A stretch of DNA of 64,000 nt, taken from Amycolatopsis oliviviridis. Lineage in GTDB: Bacteria; Actinomycetota; Actinomycetes; Mycobacteriales; Pseudonocardiaceae. The notes below the pieces were generated by a model that saw only the letters and a list, made by a program, of their open reading frames with translations, was not told the origin of the DNA and searched no databases. The translations under genes were made by a program, and so were the position numbers. This document shows, piece after piece, positions 42,155 to 49,875 of the stretch. How positions within the stretch are numbered: position 1 is the first letter of the stretch; each line of letters starts with the position of its first letter. The stretch covers positions 62,001-126,000 of the forward strand of contig NZ_BNAY01000010.1 of the NCBI RefSeq assembly GCF_014654365.1, written 5' to 3'.

Positions 42155-42945
42155 CGGTTGAATTCCCTGGTGGTGTCGGAAAAGCGGACCGTCTCGTCAC
42201 TGTCGGGCCCGGGTGCCGGATGTGGTGTCAGGTAACCGAGCAGGAACGCGATGACGGCGGCGCCGAGGACCACCGGGATCTCGATGGCCGGTTCCGGCGG
42301 GACGAGCCGCAGCACCGACAGGGAGACGACGGCGACGAGCCCGGTGCCGAATCCGGCGGGGAGGAAGCGCAGGCCGCGGCGCCAGCGGTTCGCGGGCAGG
42401 CGATGACGGGCGAGCGCGAGCAGGGCGGTCAGCCACGCCAGCACGGTGAGCACCAGCATCGCGAGGCCGAAAGCGCCGTAGACGGACCATAAGGACCCGC
42501 GGATGTCGGCGACCGTGGACGCCTCGCCGAGCGTGCCGCGCTGCGCGTCCAGCAGTTCGACAGTGGACGGCAGCAGCCCGATCGCCTGACCGGACAGGTC
42601 GGCCATGTCCAGGACGAAGGTCCTGGTGACCCGGCTGTGCGCGGGGACCTCGAACGGCGCCGTGGTGTCGTAGGCGAAGAACGTGAGAGCGAGCGCGACG
42701 CCGGACACCCGCACGCTGCGGACCTTGACCGGCGTCCCGCCGCTGTTGGACGCGGTGACGGTGAGTTCGATCTGCTTCGCCGGGTCGATCATCACCGTCG
42801 CGTTGGTGATGGGCCGGTCGTCGAGGGTGACCGCCAGGTCGAGCCTGCCGCCGCCACTGTCCGCAGTGGCCGGTGGCGAGCCCAGGAGGACCGCGCACAG
42901 ACCCAACGCAACCCCTGCCGCGATGACACGTCCCATTTTGCGCAT
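42151..42945 (-). CDS. Exported membrane protein in kinase operon
   Basis: 264 aa, no recognised family. Signal peptide 1-28 (GVALGLCAVLLGSPPATA), an extracytoplasmic immunoglobulin-like region about 30-150 (LTVTASNSGGTPVKVRSVRVSGVAL), then three transmembrane helices (about 155-178, 197-215, 222-240) and a short acidic cytosolic tail. ATGA overlap with the kinase start shows coupled translation. The extracellular domain resembles that in the kinase's own loop in composition, so the two may form a receptor complex; this is inference. Confidence 0.78.
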   Translation of the reverse strand: MRKMGRVIAAGVALGLCAVLLGSPPATADSGGGRLDLAVTLDDRPITNATVMIDPAKQIELTVTASNSGGTPVKVRSVRVSGVALALTFFAYDTTAPFEVPAHSRVTRTFVLDMADLSGQAIGLLPSTVELLDAQRGTLGEASTVADIRGSLWSVYGAFGLAMLVLTVLAWLTALLALARHRLPANRWRRGLRFLPAGFGTGLVAVVSLSVLRLVPPEPAIEIPVVLGAAVIAFLLGYLTPHPAPGPDSDETVRFSDTTREFNR

Positions 42946-43012
42946 CCCCTGTTTTCGTAATCCGACTGGTCCGGAATGCTACAGCGAGTACTTACCGGAG
43001 AGGGACGTCGCA

Positions 43013-43912
43013 ATGCGTATCGTGGTTCGCCTGATATTCGGCACCGTGACCGGCTTGTTGTTCCTGCTTTCCCTACCTGGAGCAGGAAACGCGCAACAGT
43101 CCCCTTATCAATCGACGGTTGGTTTGAAACCTTCGAGCGGACCCGCCGGGAGTTCTTTCACCATTTCCTGGAATTTCTCCCCGTGCAAAGGGCCGATTTC
43201 TTTCACCTGGGAAGGCGCGGCCATCACTTCGGTCAGCGCCCCGAGTGGACAGGTGGGGGCGACGGTCCCGGGCAACGCGACACCCGGCGGCCACACCGTG
43301 TCGGGCACCTGCACGAACGCACGGACCGGCCAGCCGCTGACCGGAAGCGCGGTGTACAGCGTGACCGGGACCGTGACCACCGCGCCCCCGACGACGAAGG
43401 TGCCTCCGACCACGAAACCGACCGTCCCGGTGACCACGCCGACCAGGCCGGGGACGACCACCACGCCGACCACCCCGGTCACCACGACGACCTCGCCCAC
43501 GACGACGACAACGCCGTCCACAACGGACACGCCTCCGCCGTCGACGGATGTCCCGTCGTCGAGCAGCACCACACCGAAGGCGAACGACCTGATCCTCGAC
43601 CGGCCGAGCGTGCAGCCCGGCGAGAAGCTGTCCGCGACGGGCAAGGGCTGTGTGCCCGGCGAGCCCGTCAACCTGACGTCGAACGGTGACAACGTCGGCC
43701 ACGCCTACGCCGACGGCACCGGCGCCTTCACCACGGCAGTCGAGTTCACCCGGATCGAGGCGGGCAGGCACACCGTCGTCGCGGACTGCGGCGTGCGGTT
43801 GACCGGCGACGTCGAGCAGGTCGTGACCAGTTCGTCCGGCGGGCACAGCGGGACCCTGGTGGTGCTGGTGTTCTTCGTGCTGGCCGGGATCACCGTGATC
43901 CGCTTCCCCTGA
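43013..43912 (+). CDS. Secreted, Thr/Pro-rich, C-terminally anchored protein
   Basis: 299 aa. Signal peptide 1-28, a first beta-sandwich-like domain about 30-125 (PSSGPAGSSFTISWNFSPCKGP), a 75-residue Thr/Pro stalk of TTPTTP-type repeats (about 130-200) that would span the cell wall and could be O-mannosylated, a second small domain about 205-275 (LDRPSVQPGEKLSATGKGCVPGEP, paired Cys), and a C-terminal hydrophobic helix LVVLVFFVLAGITVIRF. It is divergent from the kinase operon across 67 bp. It looks like a surface adhesin or wall sensor; no enzyme motif. Confidence 0.82.
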   Translation: MRIVVRLIFGTVTGLLFLLSLPGAGNAQQSPYQSTVGLKPSSGPAGSSFTISWNFSPCKGPISFTWEGAAITSVSAPSGQVGATVPGNATPGGHTVSGTCTNARTGQPLTGSAVYSVTGTVTTAPPTTKVPPTTKPTVPVTTPTRPGTTTTPTTPVTTTTSPTTTTTPSTTDTPPPSTDVPSSSSTTPKANDLILDRPSVQPGEKLSATGKGCVPGEPVNLTSNGDNVGHAYADGTGAFTTAVEFTRIEAGRHTVVADCGVRLTGDVEQVVTSSSGGHSGTLVVLVFFVLAGITVIRFP

Positions 43913-43933
43913 GGCCGGTAAGGGCCGGTGATG

Positions 43934-44371
43934 TCAGCGGGGAAGCTTCACTACGGTGACGAAGAAGTTGTCGATCTGCCGCACCACGTCGATGAACCGG
44001 TCGAAGTCGACCGGTTTGGTGACGTAGGCGTTGGCGTGCAGGTCGTAGCTGCGGAGGATGTCCTCTTCGGCTTCGGACGTGGTGAGCACGACGACGGGGA
44101 TGCTGCGCAGCTCCGGCGACGCCTTGACCTCGCTGAGCACCTCGCGGCCGTCCTTGCGGGGCAGGTTCAGGTCGAGCAGGATCAGCCCCGGCCGTTCCGC
44201 GTCCTCGTACGGCGCTTCACGGCGCAGGAACTGCAAGGCCTGCTCGCCGTCGGACACGACCGAAAGGGTGTTGCGGATCTTGTGGTGCTCGAACGCCTCC
44301 TGCGTCATGAGGACGTCGCCGGGGTCGTCCTCGACCAGCAGGATGTGGATCGGTTCCAGGGAGTCGGTCAT
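43934..44371 (-). CDS. Single-domain response regulator (Rcp1-like)
   Basis: 145-aa receiver domain only: acidic patch VEDDPGD (14-20), phospho-acceptor Asp67 in ILLDLNLPRKDG, Thr/Ser in VLTTSEAEED and Lys in YVTKPVD. The extended loop RREAPYEDAERPG before the Asp strand is typical of Rcp1-type regulators paired with phytochrome-like kinases. No output domain, so it probably relays phosphate or binds a partner. ATG at 44371 overlaps the histidine-kinase stop; it is the last gene of a three-gene operon. Confidence 0.92.
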   Translation of the reverse strand: MTDSLEPIHILLVEDDPGDVLMTQEAFEHHKIRNTLSVVSDGEQALQFLRREAPYEDAERPGLILLDLNLPRKDGREVLSEVKASPELRSIPVVVLTTSEAEEDILRSYDLHANAYVTKPVDFDRFIDVVRQIDNFFVTVVKLPR

Positions 44372-45915
44372 CCGCGCACGTTTCCTTCGCTGACTGGCTG
44401 GGCCGTCGCCGGTTCCGGCGCCGGTACTGCGGGCAGGGTGAAGCAGAACCGGGTCCCGGTCGCGACGCCGGTGTCCAGCCAGACCCTCCCGCCGTGGTGT
44501 TCGACGATCTTGCGGCACAGCGCGAGGCCGATCCCGGTGCCCGGGTAGTCGCCGCGGCCGTGCAGGCGCTGGAAGATCACGAAGATCCGCTCGGCGTACT
44601 CGTCGCTGATGCCGATCCCGTTGTCGGTGACGGAAAATCGCCAGTCCGCGCCATCACGCTCGGCGGAGACCTCGATCTCCGGCGGATCCTCCCCTCGGAA
44701 CTTGATCGCGTTGCCGACCAGGTTCTGGAAGACCGCCGTCAAGAGGGACTTCTCCCCCAGCACCGCCGGAAGGTCCCCGTGCGTGACCCGGGCCCCGGAC
44801 TCGGCGATCGCGTCTTCGAGATTGCCGAGCGCGGTGTCCAGCAGGTCCCCGGTCTCCAGCAGGACGTTCTCCCCGGGACGACGGCCGACGCGGGAGAAGG
44901 CGAGCAGATCGTTGATCAGCGCCTGCATCCGTTTCGCGCCGTCGACGGCGAAGCCGATGTACTGGTCCCCGCGTTCGTCCAGCTTGCCCTGGTACCGCTT
45001 CTGGAGCAGCTGGCAGAAGCTGGCCACCTTGCGCAGCGGCTCCTGCAGGTCGTGCGAAGCGACGTAGGCGAACTGCTCCAGGTCCGAGTTCGACCGCTCC
45101 AGCTCGCGGGTCCGGACCGCGATCGTCTCCTGCGCGCGCTCCAGATCCGTGACCTCGGCGATGATCCGCGACCGCAGCGATTCCACATCGGACGCCAGCT
45201 CGCGCATCTCCTTGGGGCCCGAACCGCGGACCTCGCGATGGATGTCGCTCGTGGCGACGTCACGGACCTCGGCGGCCAGCCGCCGGATCGGTTTGATCAG
45301 GTTCCGGTGCAGGACGAGAAAGACCAGCGCCAGCGCACCGCAGAGCAGGACCGCGATCACGATGAGCATCGCGCGCAGGACGTCGGCTGAGGACGACAGA
45401 TCCTCCCGCGCGTCCAGCCGTTCCGATTCCAGGCGGCTCTGCAACACGCTCAGCGAACCGCGGACCTCGTCGAACAGCGGTTTGCTCGCGTCCACCTGCG
45501 CGCCGGTGGCGGGGGCGCCGGCGAGCACGGGTTCGATGACCGCCCGGCGCCAGGTCGTCGCGGCCCTCAGCACCCGGTCCAGATCGTCTCCGATGGCGGT
45601 GCCGGGGATGGCGCCGAGCCGCCACAGCTCGGCGACGGCGGCCTCCTGCGCCCGCAGCCCCTCCTGGTACGGCTCCAGGAACTCGCGCCGCCCGGCCAGG
45701 ATGTAGCCGCGGACGCCGGTCTCCTGGTTCAGCATCGCCGTGGCGAGGGACGTGGACTGCAGCACTTGCGGACCGGTCACGTCCAGCAGCCTCGCGCGCG
45801 AATCGGTGAGGTTCGTCAGCGCCAGCGACCCGGCCACGATCGCGCCGCCGAGCAGCAGGGTGGCGATCACCCCGGACAACGCGGCCCAGCGGCTGATCGA
45901 CCAGACGGGTTTCAT
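44368..45915 (-). CDS. CHASE3-HAMP sensor histidine kinase
   Basis: 515-aa membrane kinase. Helix 1 (about 12-34), an extracytoplasmic CHASE3 domain (35-180, with NQETGVRGYILAGRREFLEPY), helix 2 (about 182-203), HAMP (205-258), a coiled coil, HisKA with His288 in YVASHDLQEPLRKV, and HATPase with N-box and G-boxes (TDNGIGISDEY; GTGIGLALCRKIVEHHGG). The bacteriophytochrome-type dimerisation motif matches the Rcp1-like regulator encoded next. Start and stop both overlap neighbours by 4 bp. Signal unknown. Confidence 0.93.
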   Translation of the reverse strand: MKPVWSISRWAALSGVIATLLLGGAIVAGSLALTNLTDSRARLLDVTGPQVLQSTSLATAMLNQETGVRGYILAGRREFLEPYQEGLRAQEAAVAELWRLGAIPGTAIGDDLDRVLRAATTWRRAVIEPVLAGAPATGAQVDASKPLFDEVRGSLSVLQSRLESERLDAREDLSSSADVLRAMLIVIAVLLCGALALVFLVLHRNLIKPIRRLAAEVRDVATSDIHREVRGSGPKEMRELASDVESLRSRIIAEVTDLERAQETIAVRTRELERSNSDLEQFAYVASHDLQEPLRKVASFCQLLQKRYQGKLDERGDQYIGFAVDGAKRMQALINDLLAFSRVGRRPGENVLLETGDLLDTALGNLEDAIAESGARVTHGDLPAVLGEKSLLTAVFQNLVGNAIKFRGEDPPEIEVSAERDGADWRFSVTDNGIGISDEYAERIFVIFQRLHGRGDYPGTGIGLALCRKIVEHHGGRVWLDTGVATGTRFCFTLPAVPAPEPATAQPVSEGNVRG

Positions 45916-47138
45916 CGAGGCGGCTCCCCGGAATCGAACGTGAGCAGGGCCAGCGCGACGTCGTCGTCCAGCGGCCCGCCGTGCAGGACGTCCATCTCGC
46001 TGATCAGGTGGTCGAGTATCGCGGCGGAGCCGCCCTCGGCGGTCAGGCTGTCCAGGGCGGTGGCGGCCATCCGTTCGAGGCCGACCCGTTCCCCGCTGCC
46101 CTCGACGCGTCCTTCGAACAGACCGTCGGTGTACAGCAGCAGCGACCAGCGCGGTCCCATCGGCACCGTCAGCTCACGCCATCCGATGCCGGGCGCGACG
46201 CCGAGCGGTGGGCCGAGCGCCTCCCTGGACAGCAGCCTGCCGCCCGAGTCGTCGACCAGCAGCGGCTGCGGATGACCGGCCAGGCTCATCCGCAGCGACC
46301 GGCGGTCCGGGGCGACGGTGATCATGCAGACGGTGGCGAACAGCGGGCCCAGCGCCTCGTGCTGCAGCATCTTTTCCACCATCGCCAGCGTTTCCGCCAT
46401 CGGCAGCCCGGCGAGCACGACCGAACGCCACGCGATCCGCAGCGCGACGCCGAGCGCCGCCTCGTCCGGGCCGTGCCCGCAGACGTCCCCGATGACCAGC
46501 TGCAGGGTGCCGTCGGGGAGTTCGACGGCGTCGTAGAAGTCGCCGCCCAGCAGGGCCCCGTTCCGGCCGGGCCGGTACCGCACCGCGAGACCGAGCCGGG
46601 GATCGGTCACCAGGGGCGTCGGCAGCAGACCGCGTTCGAGCCGCGCGTTCTCACTGGCCAGCAACTGATGCTGGAGCAGTTGCTGCTCCACGCGTTCGGC
46701 GCGGCTGCGTTCCCAGGAGTAGCGCAGGGTCCGCGCCAGCAACTGGCCGTCGACGTGATGTTTGACCAGGTAGTCCTGCGCGCCGGCCCCCAGCGCGGAC
46801 ACGCCGAGCGCCTCGTCCTCACGGCCGGTCAGGACGATCACCGCCGTGGACGGCGCGTGCTGCCGCAGCCGGGTCAGCCCCGTCAGGCCGGTCGCGTCCG
46901 GCAGTTGGAGGTCGAGGAGCACGCAGTCGGCGGTGATCGGCCGCCCAAGGACCTGCTCGAGTGTCGTCGCCCTTTCGAGCACGACCCGTTCGAGGCTCTC
47001 GGCCGCGTCCGCGAGCATTTCCTCGACCAGGAGCGCGTCGCCGTCGTCGTCCTCGATCAGCAGGACATGCAGACGATCCAGCTGCGGTGAGGGTCTACGA
47101 GGTGGGGACTGCTCGCCGTGCCGCACGGCGTTGGACAC
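45912..47138 (-). CDS. Receiver-SpoIIE (PP2C) phosphatase
   Basis: 408 aa. An N-terminal receiver domain (acidic EDDDGD at 29-34, phospho-Asp76 in DCVLLDLQLPD, Lys in YLVKHHVDG), a coiled-coil linker (about 150-180), and a C-terminal SpoIIE/RsbU phosphatase (LGGDFYDAVELPDG, VIGDVCGHGPDEAA, LYTDGLFEGR, DDDVALALL) with the metal-binding Asp residues. It likely dephosphorylates an anti-anti-sigma factor and so adjusts stress sigma-factor activity when the receiver is phosphorylated. GTG start at 47138. First gene of the operon; no anti-sigma gene adjoins, so its target is in trans. Confidence 0.92.
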   Translation of the reverse strand: MSNAVRHGEQSPPRRPSPQLDRLHVLLIEDDDGDALLVEEMLADAAESLERVVLERATTLEQVLGRPITADCVLLDLQLPDATGLTGLTRLRQHAPSTAVIVLTGREDEALGVSALGAGAQDYLVKHHVDGQLLARTLRYSWERSRAERVEQQLLQHQLLASENARLERGLLPTPLVTDPRLGLAVRYRPGRNGALLGGDFYDAVELPDGTLQLVIGDVCGHGPDEAALGVALRIAWRSVVLAGLPMAETLAMVEKMLQHEALGPLFATVCMITVAPDRRSLRMSLAGHPQPLLVDDSGGRLLSREALGPPLGVAPGIGWRELTVPMGPRWSLLLYTDGLFEGRVEGSGERVGLERMAATALDSLTAEGGSAAILDHLISEMDVLHGGPLDDDVALALLTFDSGEPPR

Positions 47139-47267
47139 GGACAGCCACCTTTCCTCACCGGATTTCCGGCGCGCGAACAGAAGACGGCTGTCTTCTCAAC
47201 CATCGCGAAGAGTACCGGTCGTACCGGACAGGCCGCCGGTTCGGACACCCGACACGCCAGTGTTCGA

Positions 47268-47381
47268 TCACGGCGGCGGCCGGGGCGGCCGCATCGCCGC
47301 GAAGACCAGGAGCAACGCGCCGAGGAAGAGCGCGGTGACGGCGAGGTCGATCAGGAAGCCGACGACGAGTCCGGTGATCAT
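47268..47381 (-). CDS. 37-aa small membrane protein after terC
   Basis: MITGLVVGFLIDLAVTALFL, then GALLLVFAAMRPPRPPP and a stop: one hydrophobic helix and a proline-rich cytosolic tail. It starts 3 bp after the terC stop, with AGGAG 6 bases upstream of the ATG, so it is well placed for translation in the same operon. Such small proteins often stabilise transporters. No homologue is known to me, so the gene call rests on the ribosome site, position and composition. Confidence 0.6.
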   Translation of the reverse strand: MITGLVVGFLIDLAVTALFLGALLLVFAAMRPPRPPP

Positions 47382-47384
47382 CGC

Positions 47385-48359
47385 TCACTCCTGTGCCGTC
47401 CTGGCGGCCTCGCGACGGCGCGCGTACAGGCTGGTGAACGAGACCGCGGCGAGGACGGCGATGATCACGCCCAGCGACAGCGGGGTCGGGACCTGCGGCA
47501 CGGCGGGCCAGATCCCGTGTGCCCAGTGCAGGACCAGCTTCACCCCGATGAACGCGAGAATGATCGCGAGACCGTGGTTCAGGTGGATCAGCTTCGCCAG
47601 CGCGGAGTGGAGCACGAAGTACAGGGCGCGGAGGCCGAGCAAGGCGAAGGCGTTCGTGGCGAACACGAGATACGGGTCTTCGGTGATGCCGTAGACCGCG
47701 GGCACCGAATCGACCGCGAACACGACATCGGTGGCGAAGACCGCGACGACCACGACGGCCAGCGGGGTGAGCGCGCGCCGCCCGTGTTCGCGCACGGTCA
47801 GCCGGGTGCCGCGGTAATCGTCGGTGACCGGCATCAGCCGTCGCAGGAACCGGACCGACCGCAGCTGGGAGAGATCCTTCTCGTTGTCGTCCTTCGACAG
47901 GGCCTCACGCAGGATCTTGACCGCCGACGCGAACAGGATCAGGCCGAAGACGAGGAACGCCCAGGTGCCCGCCGACAGCATCGCGGCCCCGGCCGCGATG
48001 AACACGCCGCGCAGCACCAGCGCGCCCACGATGCCGTACAGCAGGACACGTTGCTGAACGGCCGCCGGGACCGCGAAGGCGGCGAGCAGCAGCATGAAGA
48101 CGAACAGGTTGTCCACCGACAGGGACTTCTCGACGACGAACCCCGTCATGAACTCGACCGCCTGGCCACCGCCGAATTCGAGCCACAACCAGAGCCCGAA
48201 CACCACCGGGAGCGCGAGGTAGAAGACCGACCACCCGGCGGCCTCCCGCATCGACACCTCGTGCGGTTTGCGGGTCACGGCGAAATCGGCGACGAGCAGG
48301 GCGATCAGGACGGCGATGCTGATCGCCCACAGCCCCGGGGATCCCACGGACTCGGACAT
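47385..48359 (-). CDS. TerC-family integral membrane protein (metal exporter type)
   Basis: 324 aa with seven to eight helices; the family signatures are VEKSLSVDNLFVFMLLL and the second acidic motif VFATDVVFAVDSVPAVYGI. Asp/Glu residues in the two membrane motifs are the proposed metal ligands. TerC/Alx proteins export Mn2+, and some load metal onto secreted enzymes. The upstream RNA has yybP-ykoY riboswitch features, supporting a manganese role rather than tellurite resistance. ATG at 48359 after GAGGAGG. Followed by a 37-aa membrane protein. Confidence 0.92.
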   Translation of the reverse strand: MSESVGSPGLWAISIAVLIALLVADFAVTRKPHEVSMREAAGWSVFYLALPVVFGLWLWLEFGGGQAVEFMTGFVVEKSLSVDNLFVFMLLLAAFAVPAAVQQRVLLYGIVGALVLRGVFIAAGAAMLSAGTWAFLVFGLILFASAVKILREALSKDDNEKDLSQLRSVRFLRRLMPVTDDYRGTRLTVREHGRRALTPLAVVVVAVFATDVVFAVDSVPAVYGITEDPYLVFATNAFALLGLRALYFVLHSALAKLIHLNHGLAIILAFIGVKLVLHWAHGIWPAVPQVPTPLSLGVIIAVLAAVSFTSLYARRREAARTAQE

Positions 48360-48366
48360 GGAGCCT

Positions 48367-48474
48367 CCTCGAACTCGAAGTTCGAGGTCTCCTTCACCCC
48401 TGCGGGGCGGCCTCCCGGGGACACTTGCGGAGTGTCCGTACTGACCGGGCAGACCCTTGGGAAGTACTCCCCTC
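48367..48474 (-). promoter_or_regulatory. yybP-ykoY manganese riboswitch and expression platform
   Basis: The leader RNA has P1 CGAGG (48475-48471)/CCTCG (48387-48383), the conserved GGAGTA immediately after P1 (48470-48465), GGTCAGTACGG, hairpins GGACAC..GTGTCC and CCCC-GCA-GGGG, and the 3' loop GAAGGAGACC. The P1 3' strand also forms the 5' arm of CCTCGAACT-TCG-AGTTCGAGG (48379-48387/48367-48375), which buries part of the AGGAGG ribosome site (48364-48369). Ligand-stabilised P1 would free the site, giving an ON switch. Confidence 0.75.
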
Positions 48475-48518
48475 GTCGGACCAGTATCGCACTCGGTAAA
48501 GAGTTATTAAAGACCGGG

Positions 48519-49322
48519 TCAAGCGGGCCCCTCCCTGAGTACGCCGCGCACCGCGTCGACGGACAGGTCGTCCCACGGGAATTCGGCCATCCACCAGGTC
48601 GCGCCCGCCTTCGCGTACGGCTCGAGATCCGTGCCCGCGGGGACGCCGATCGCGAAGTCGTACGGTTTCTCGTCGTCCTCGCGCAGCGCGGTGATCGTCT
48701 CGACCATCTTCGCGAACTCGTCCGCGTGCGGCAGGTTCACCGGGAAGAAGCCGTCGTACCGCGCGGCCCGGCGCATCGGCTTCGCCTTCCCGGGGAAACC
48801 CGCGAGCCACACGGGAACCGGGCGCGCGGGCCGGGGCAGGAAGGTGATGTCGTCGACCGTGTAGTGCTCGCCGTGGTGCCGCACGGGCTCGCCGGACCAG
48901 GCGGCGGTGAGGATCTCCAGCGACTCGTCCAGCATCTCGCCGCGTTTGCGGTCGTCCTGTTCGTCACCGGTCTTCGAGAACTCGCCACCGAAACGGTCAC
49001 TGCCCAGCCCCGCGCCGAGGATCAGCCTCCCGCCGCTCAGCCGGTCCAAAGTGGCCGTCTCGCGGGCGAGTTTGACCGGACGCCGGCGCGCCAGCGGCGT
49101 GACCATCGGGCCGAAGACGAGCTTCTCCGTGGCGGACGCGACGGCGGCGAGCGTGATCCACGGGTCGGCGATCGCGCGCACCGGCTCGTCCCAGCGGACG
49201 TGGTCCCAGACGAACAGGCCGTGCCAGCCCGCCTCTTCGGCCTCCGCGGCGAGGCGCGCGATGACCACCGGGTCGGACAGCTCGTCGAAGATCGGCAGCC
49301 AGAGTGCCGAGCGCAGATTCAT
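48519..49322 (-). CDS. LLM-class flavin-dependent oxidoreductase
   Basis: 267-aa TIM-barrel flavoprotein of the luciferase-like monooxygenase superfamily. HGLFVWDHVRWDEP near the N-terminus, LVFGPMVTPLARRRPVKLARETATLDRLSGGR in the middle and LGAGLGSDRFGGEFS are characteristic, consistent with an F420- or FMN-using enzyme. Starting at the ATG 49322 gives a standard N-terminus (NLRSALWLP). It is monocistronic in this strand; its stop codon overlaps the -35 region of the terC leader. Substrate not predictable. Confidence 0.9.
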   Translation of the reverse strand: MNLRSALWLPIFDELSDPVVIARLAAEAEEAGWHGLFVWDHVRWDEPVRAIADPWITLAAVASATEKLVFGPMVTPLARRRPVKLARETATLDRLSGGRLILGAGLGSDRFGGEFSKTGDEQDDRKRGEMLDESLEILTAAWSGEPVRHHGEHYTVDDITFLPRPARPVPVWLAGFPGKAKPMRRAARYDGFFPVNLPHADEFAKMVETITALREDDEKPYDFAIGVPAGTDLEPYAKAGATWWMAEFPWDDLSVDAVRGVLREGPA

Positions 49323-49451
49323 GCCCGCGACCGTACGACGCCGCACCGACAGTTATGGCCGTTTCGGTCACTTTCGCAATTAGCCCGCTAATTGCGAAGG
49401 TGACGCCGGTGCCAGCGCCGCGTCGGCCCGGGCGGTGCCGGCACCCTCGCT

Positions 49452-49510
49452 CGCCTGCTGTACATGAAGGCCCCCTTCCTTGCGCCTATCGCAAGGAAGG
49501 AGGCCTTCAC
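49452..49510. repeat. Inverted copy of the 36587 hairpin
   Basis: CGCCTGCTGTACATGAAGG, then arms CTTCCTTGCG/CGCAAGGAAG around CCTAT. It is the reverse complement of 36587-36650 apart from a few bases, with similarity beyond the palindrome. Confidence 0.75.
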
Positions 49511-49551
49511 CGCCCTAGCAGTGCGGGCGAGCGTGCGGTGTCACTCACAGT

Positions 49552-49735
49552 GAAGGGTGTGTGGAAATGGGGACATTGGACGTCCCTATTTCCACACACC
49601 CCTTCGCGACCGGACCGGTCACGCGGGACTGTGTGGATTTCTGCGCATCCAACGCACCAAAATCCACACAGTCAGTGACACGTCACCTTTGCCTCACCCC
49701 TCAAAGAACCCGAATCGCCACTCACGACCACCTGG
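49552..49735. repeat. Palindrome cluster with repeat-family end
   Basis: Dyad 49552-49600 (GTGTGTGGAAAT..ATTTCCACACAC), dyad 49627-49672 (GACTGTGTGGATTT..AAATCCACACAGTC), then CGCCACTCACGACCA near 49718-49732, the right end seen in the elements at 22360 and 28780. No matching left end is visible. The gap 49323-49817 has no gene. Confidence 0.6.
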
Positions 49736-49835
49736 ACCGACGCCGACCGCAACCAGTCACCTACTTGCGACAGCGCCGGTACCGAGCCGGGGCCGCAGTC
49801 AGTCCTCTCGATGCGGTTTGACAGGAGCACTAGAG

Positions 49836-49853
49836 TTCAACCAGACGGTTGAA
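49836..49853. promoter_or_regulatory. 18-bp operator upstream of SRPBCC gene
   Basis: TTCAACCAGACGGTTGAA: perfect 7-bp arms, 4-bp spacer, 22 bp before the start codon and downstream of a TTGACA (49818-49823). TTCAACC..GGTTGAA dyads are typical targets of ArsR-family repressors that usually accompany SRPBCC genes, but no such regulator gene is adjacent. Confidence 0.6.
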
Positions 49854-49875
49854 TACGCTGCGGAAGAGGACGACG

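Noticed and set aside
47385..48359. Tellurite-resistance function for TerC
   Set aside because: No other ter genes are present and the leader has manganese-riboswitch features, so the name reflects family only.
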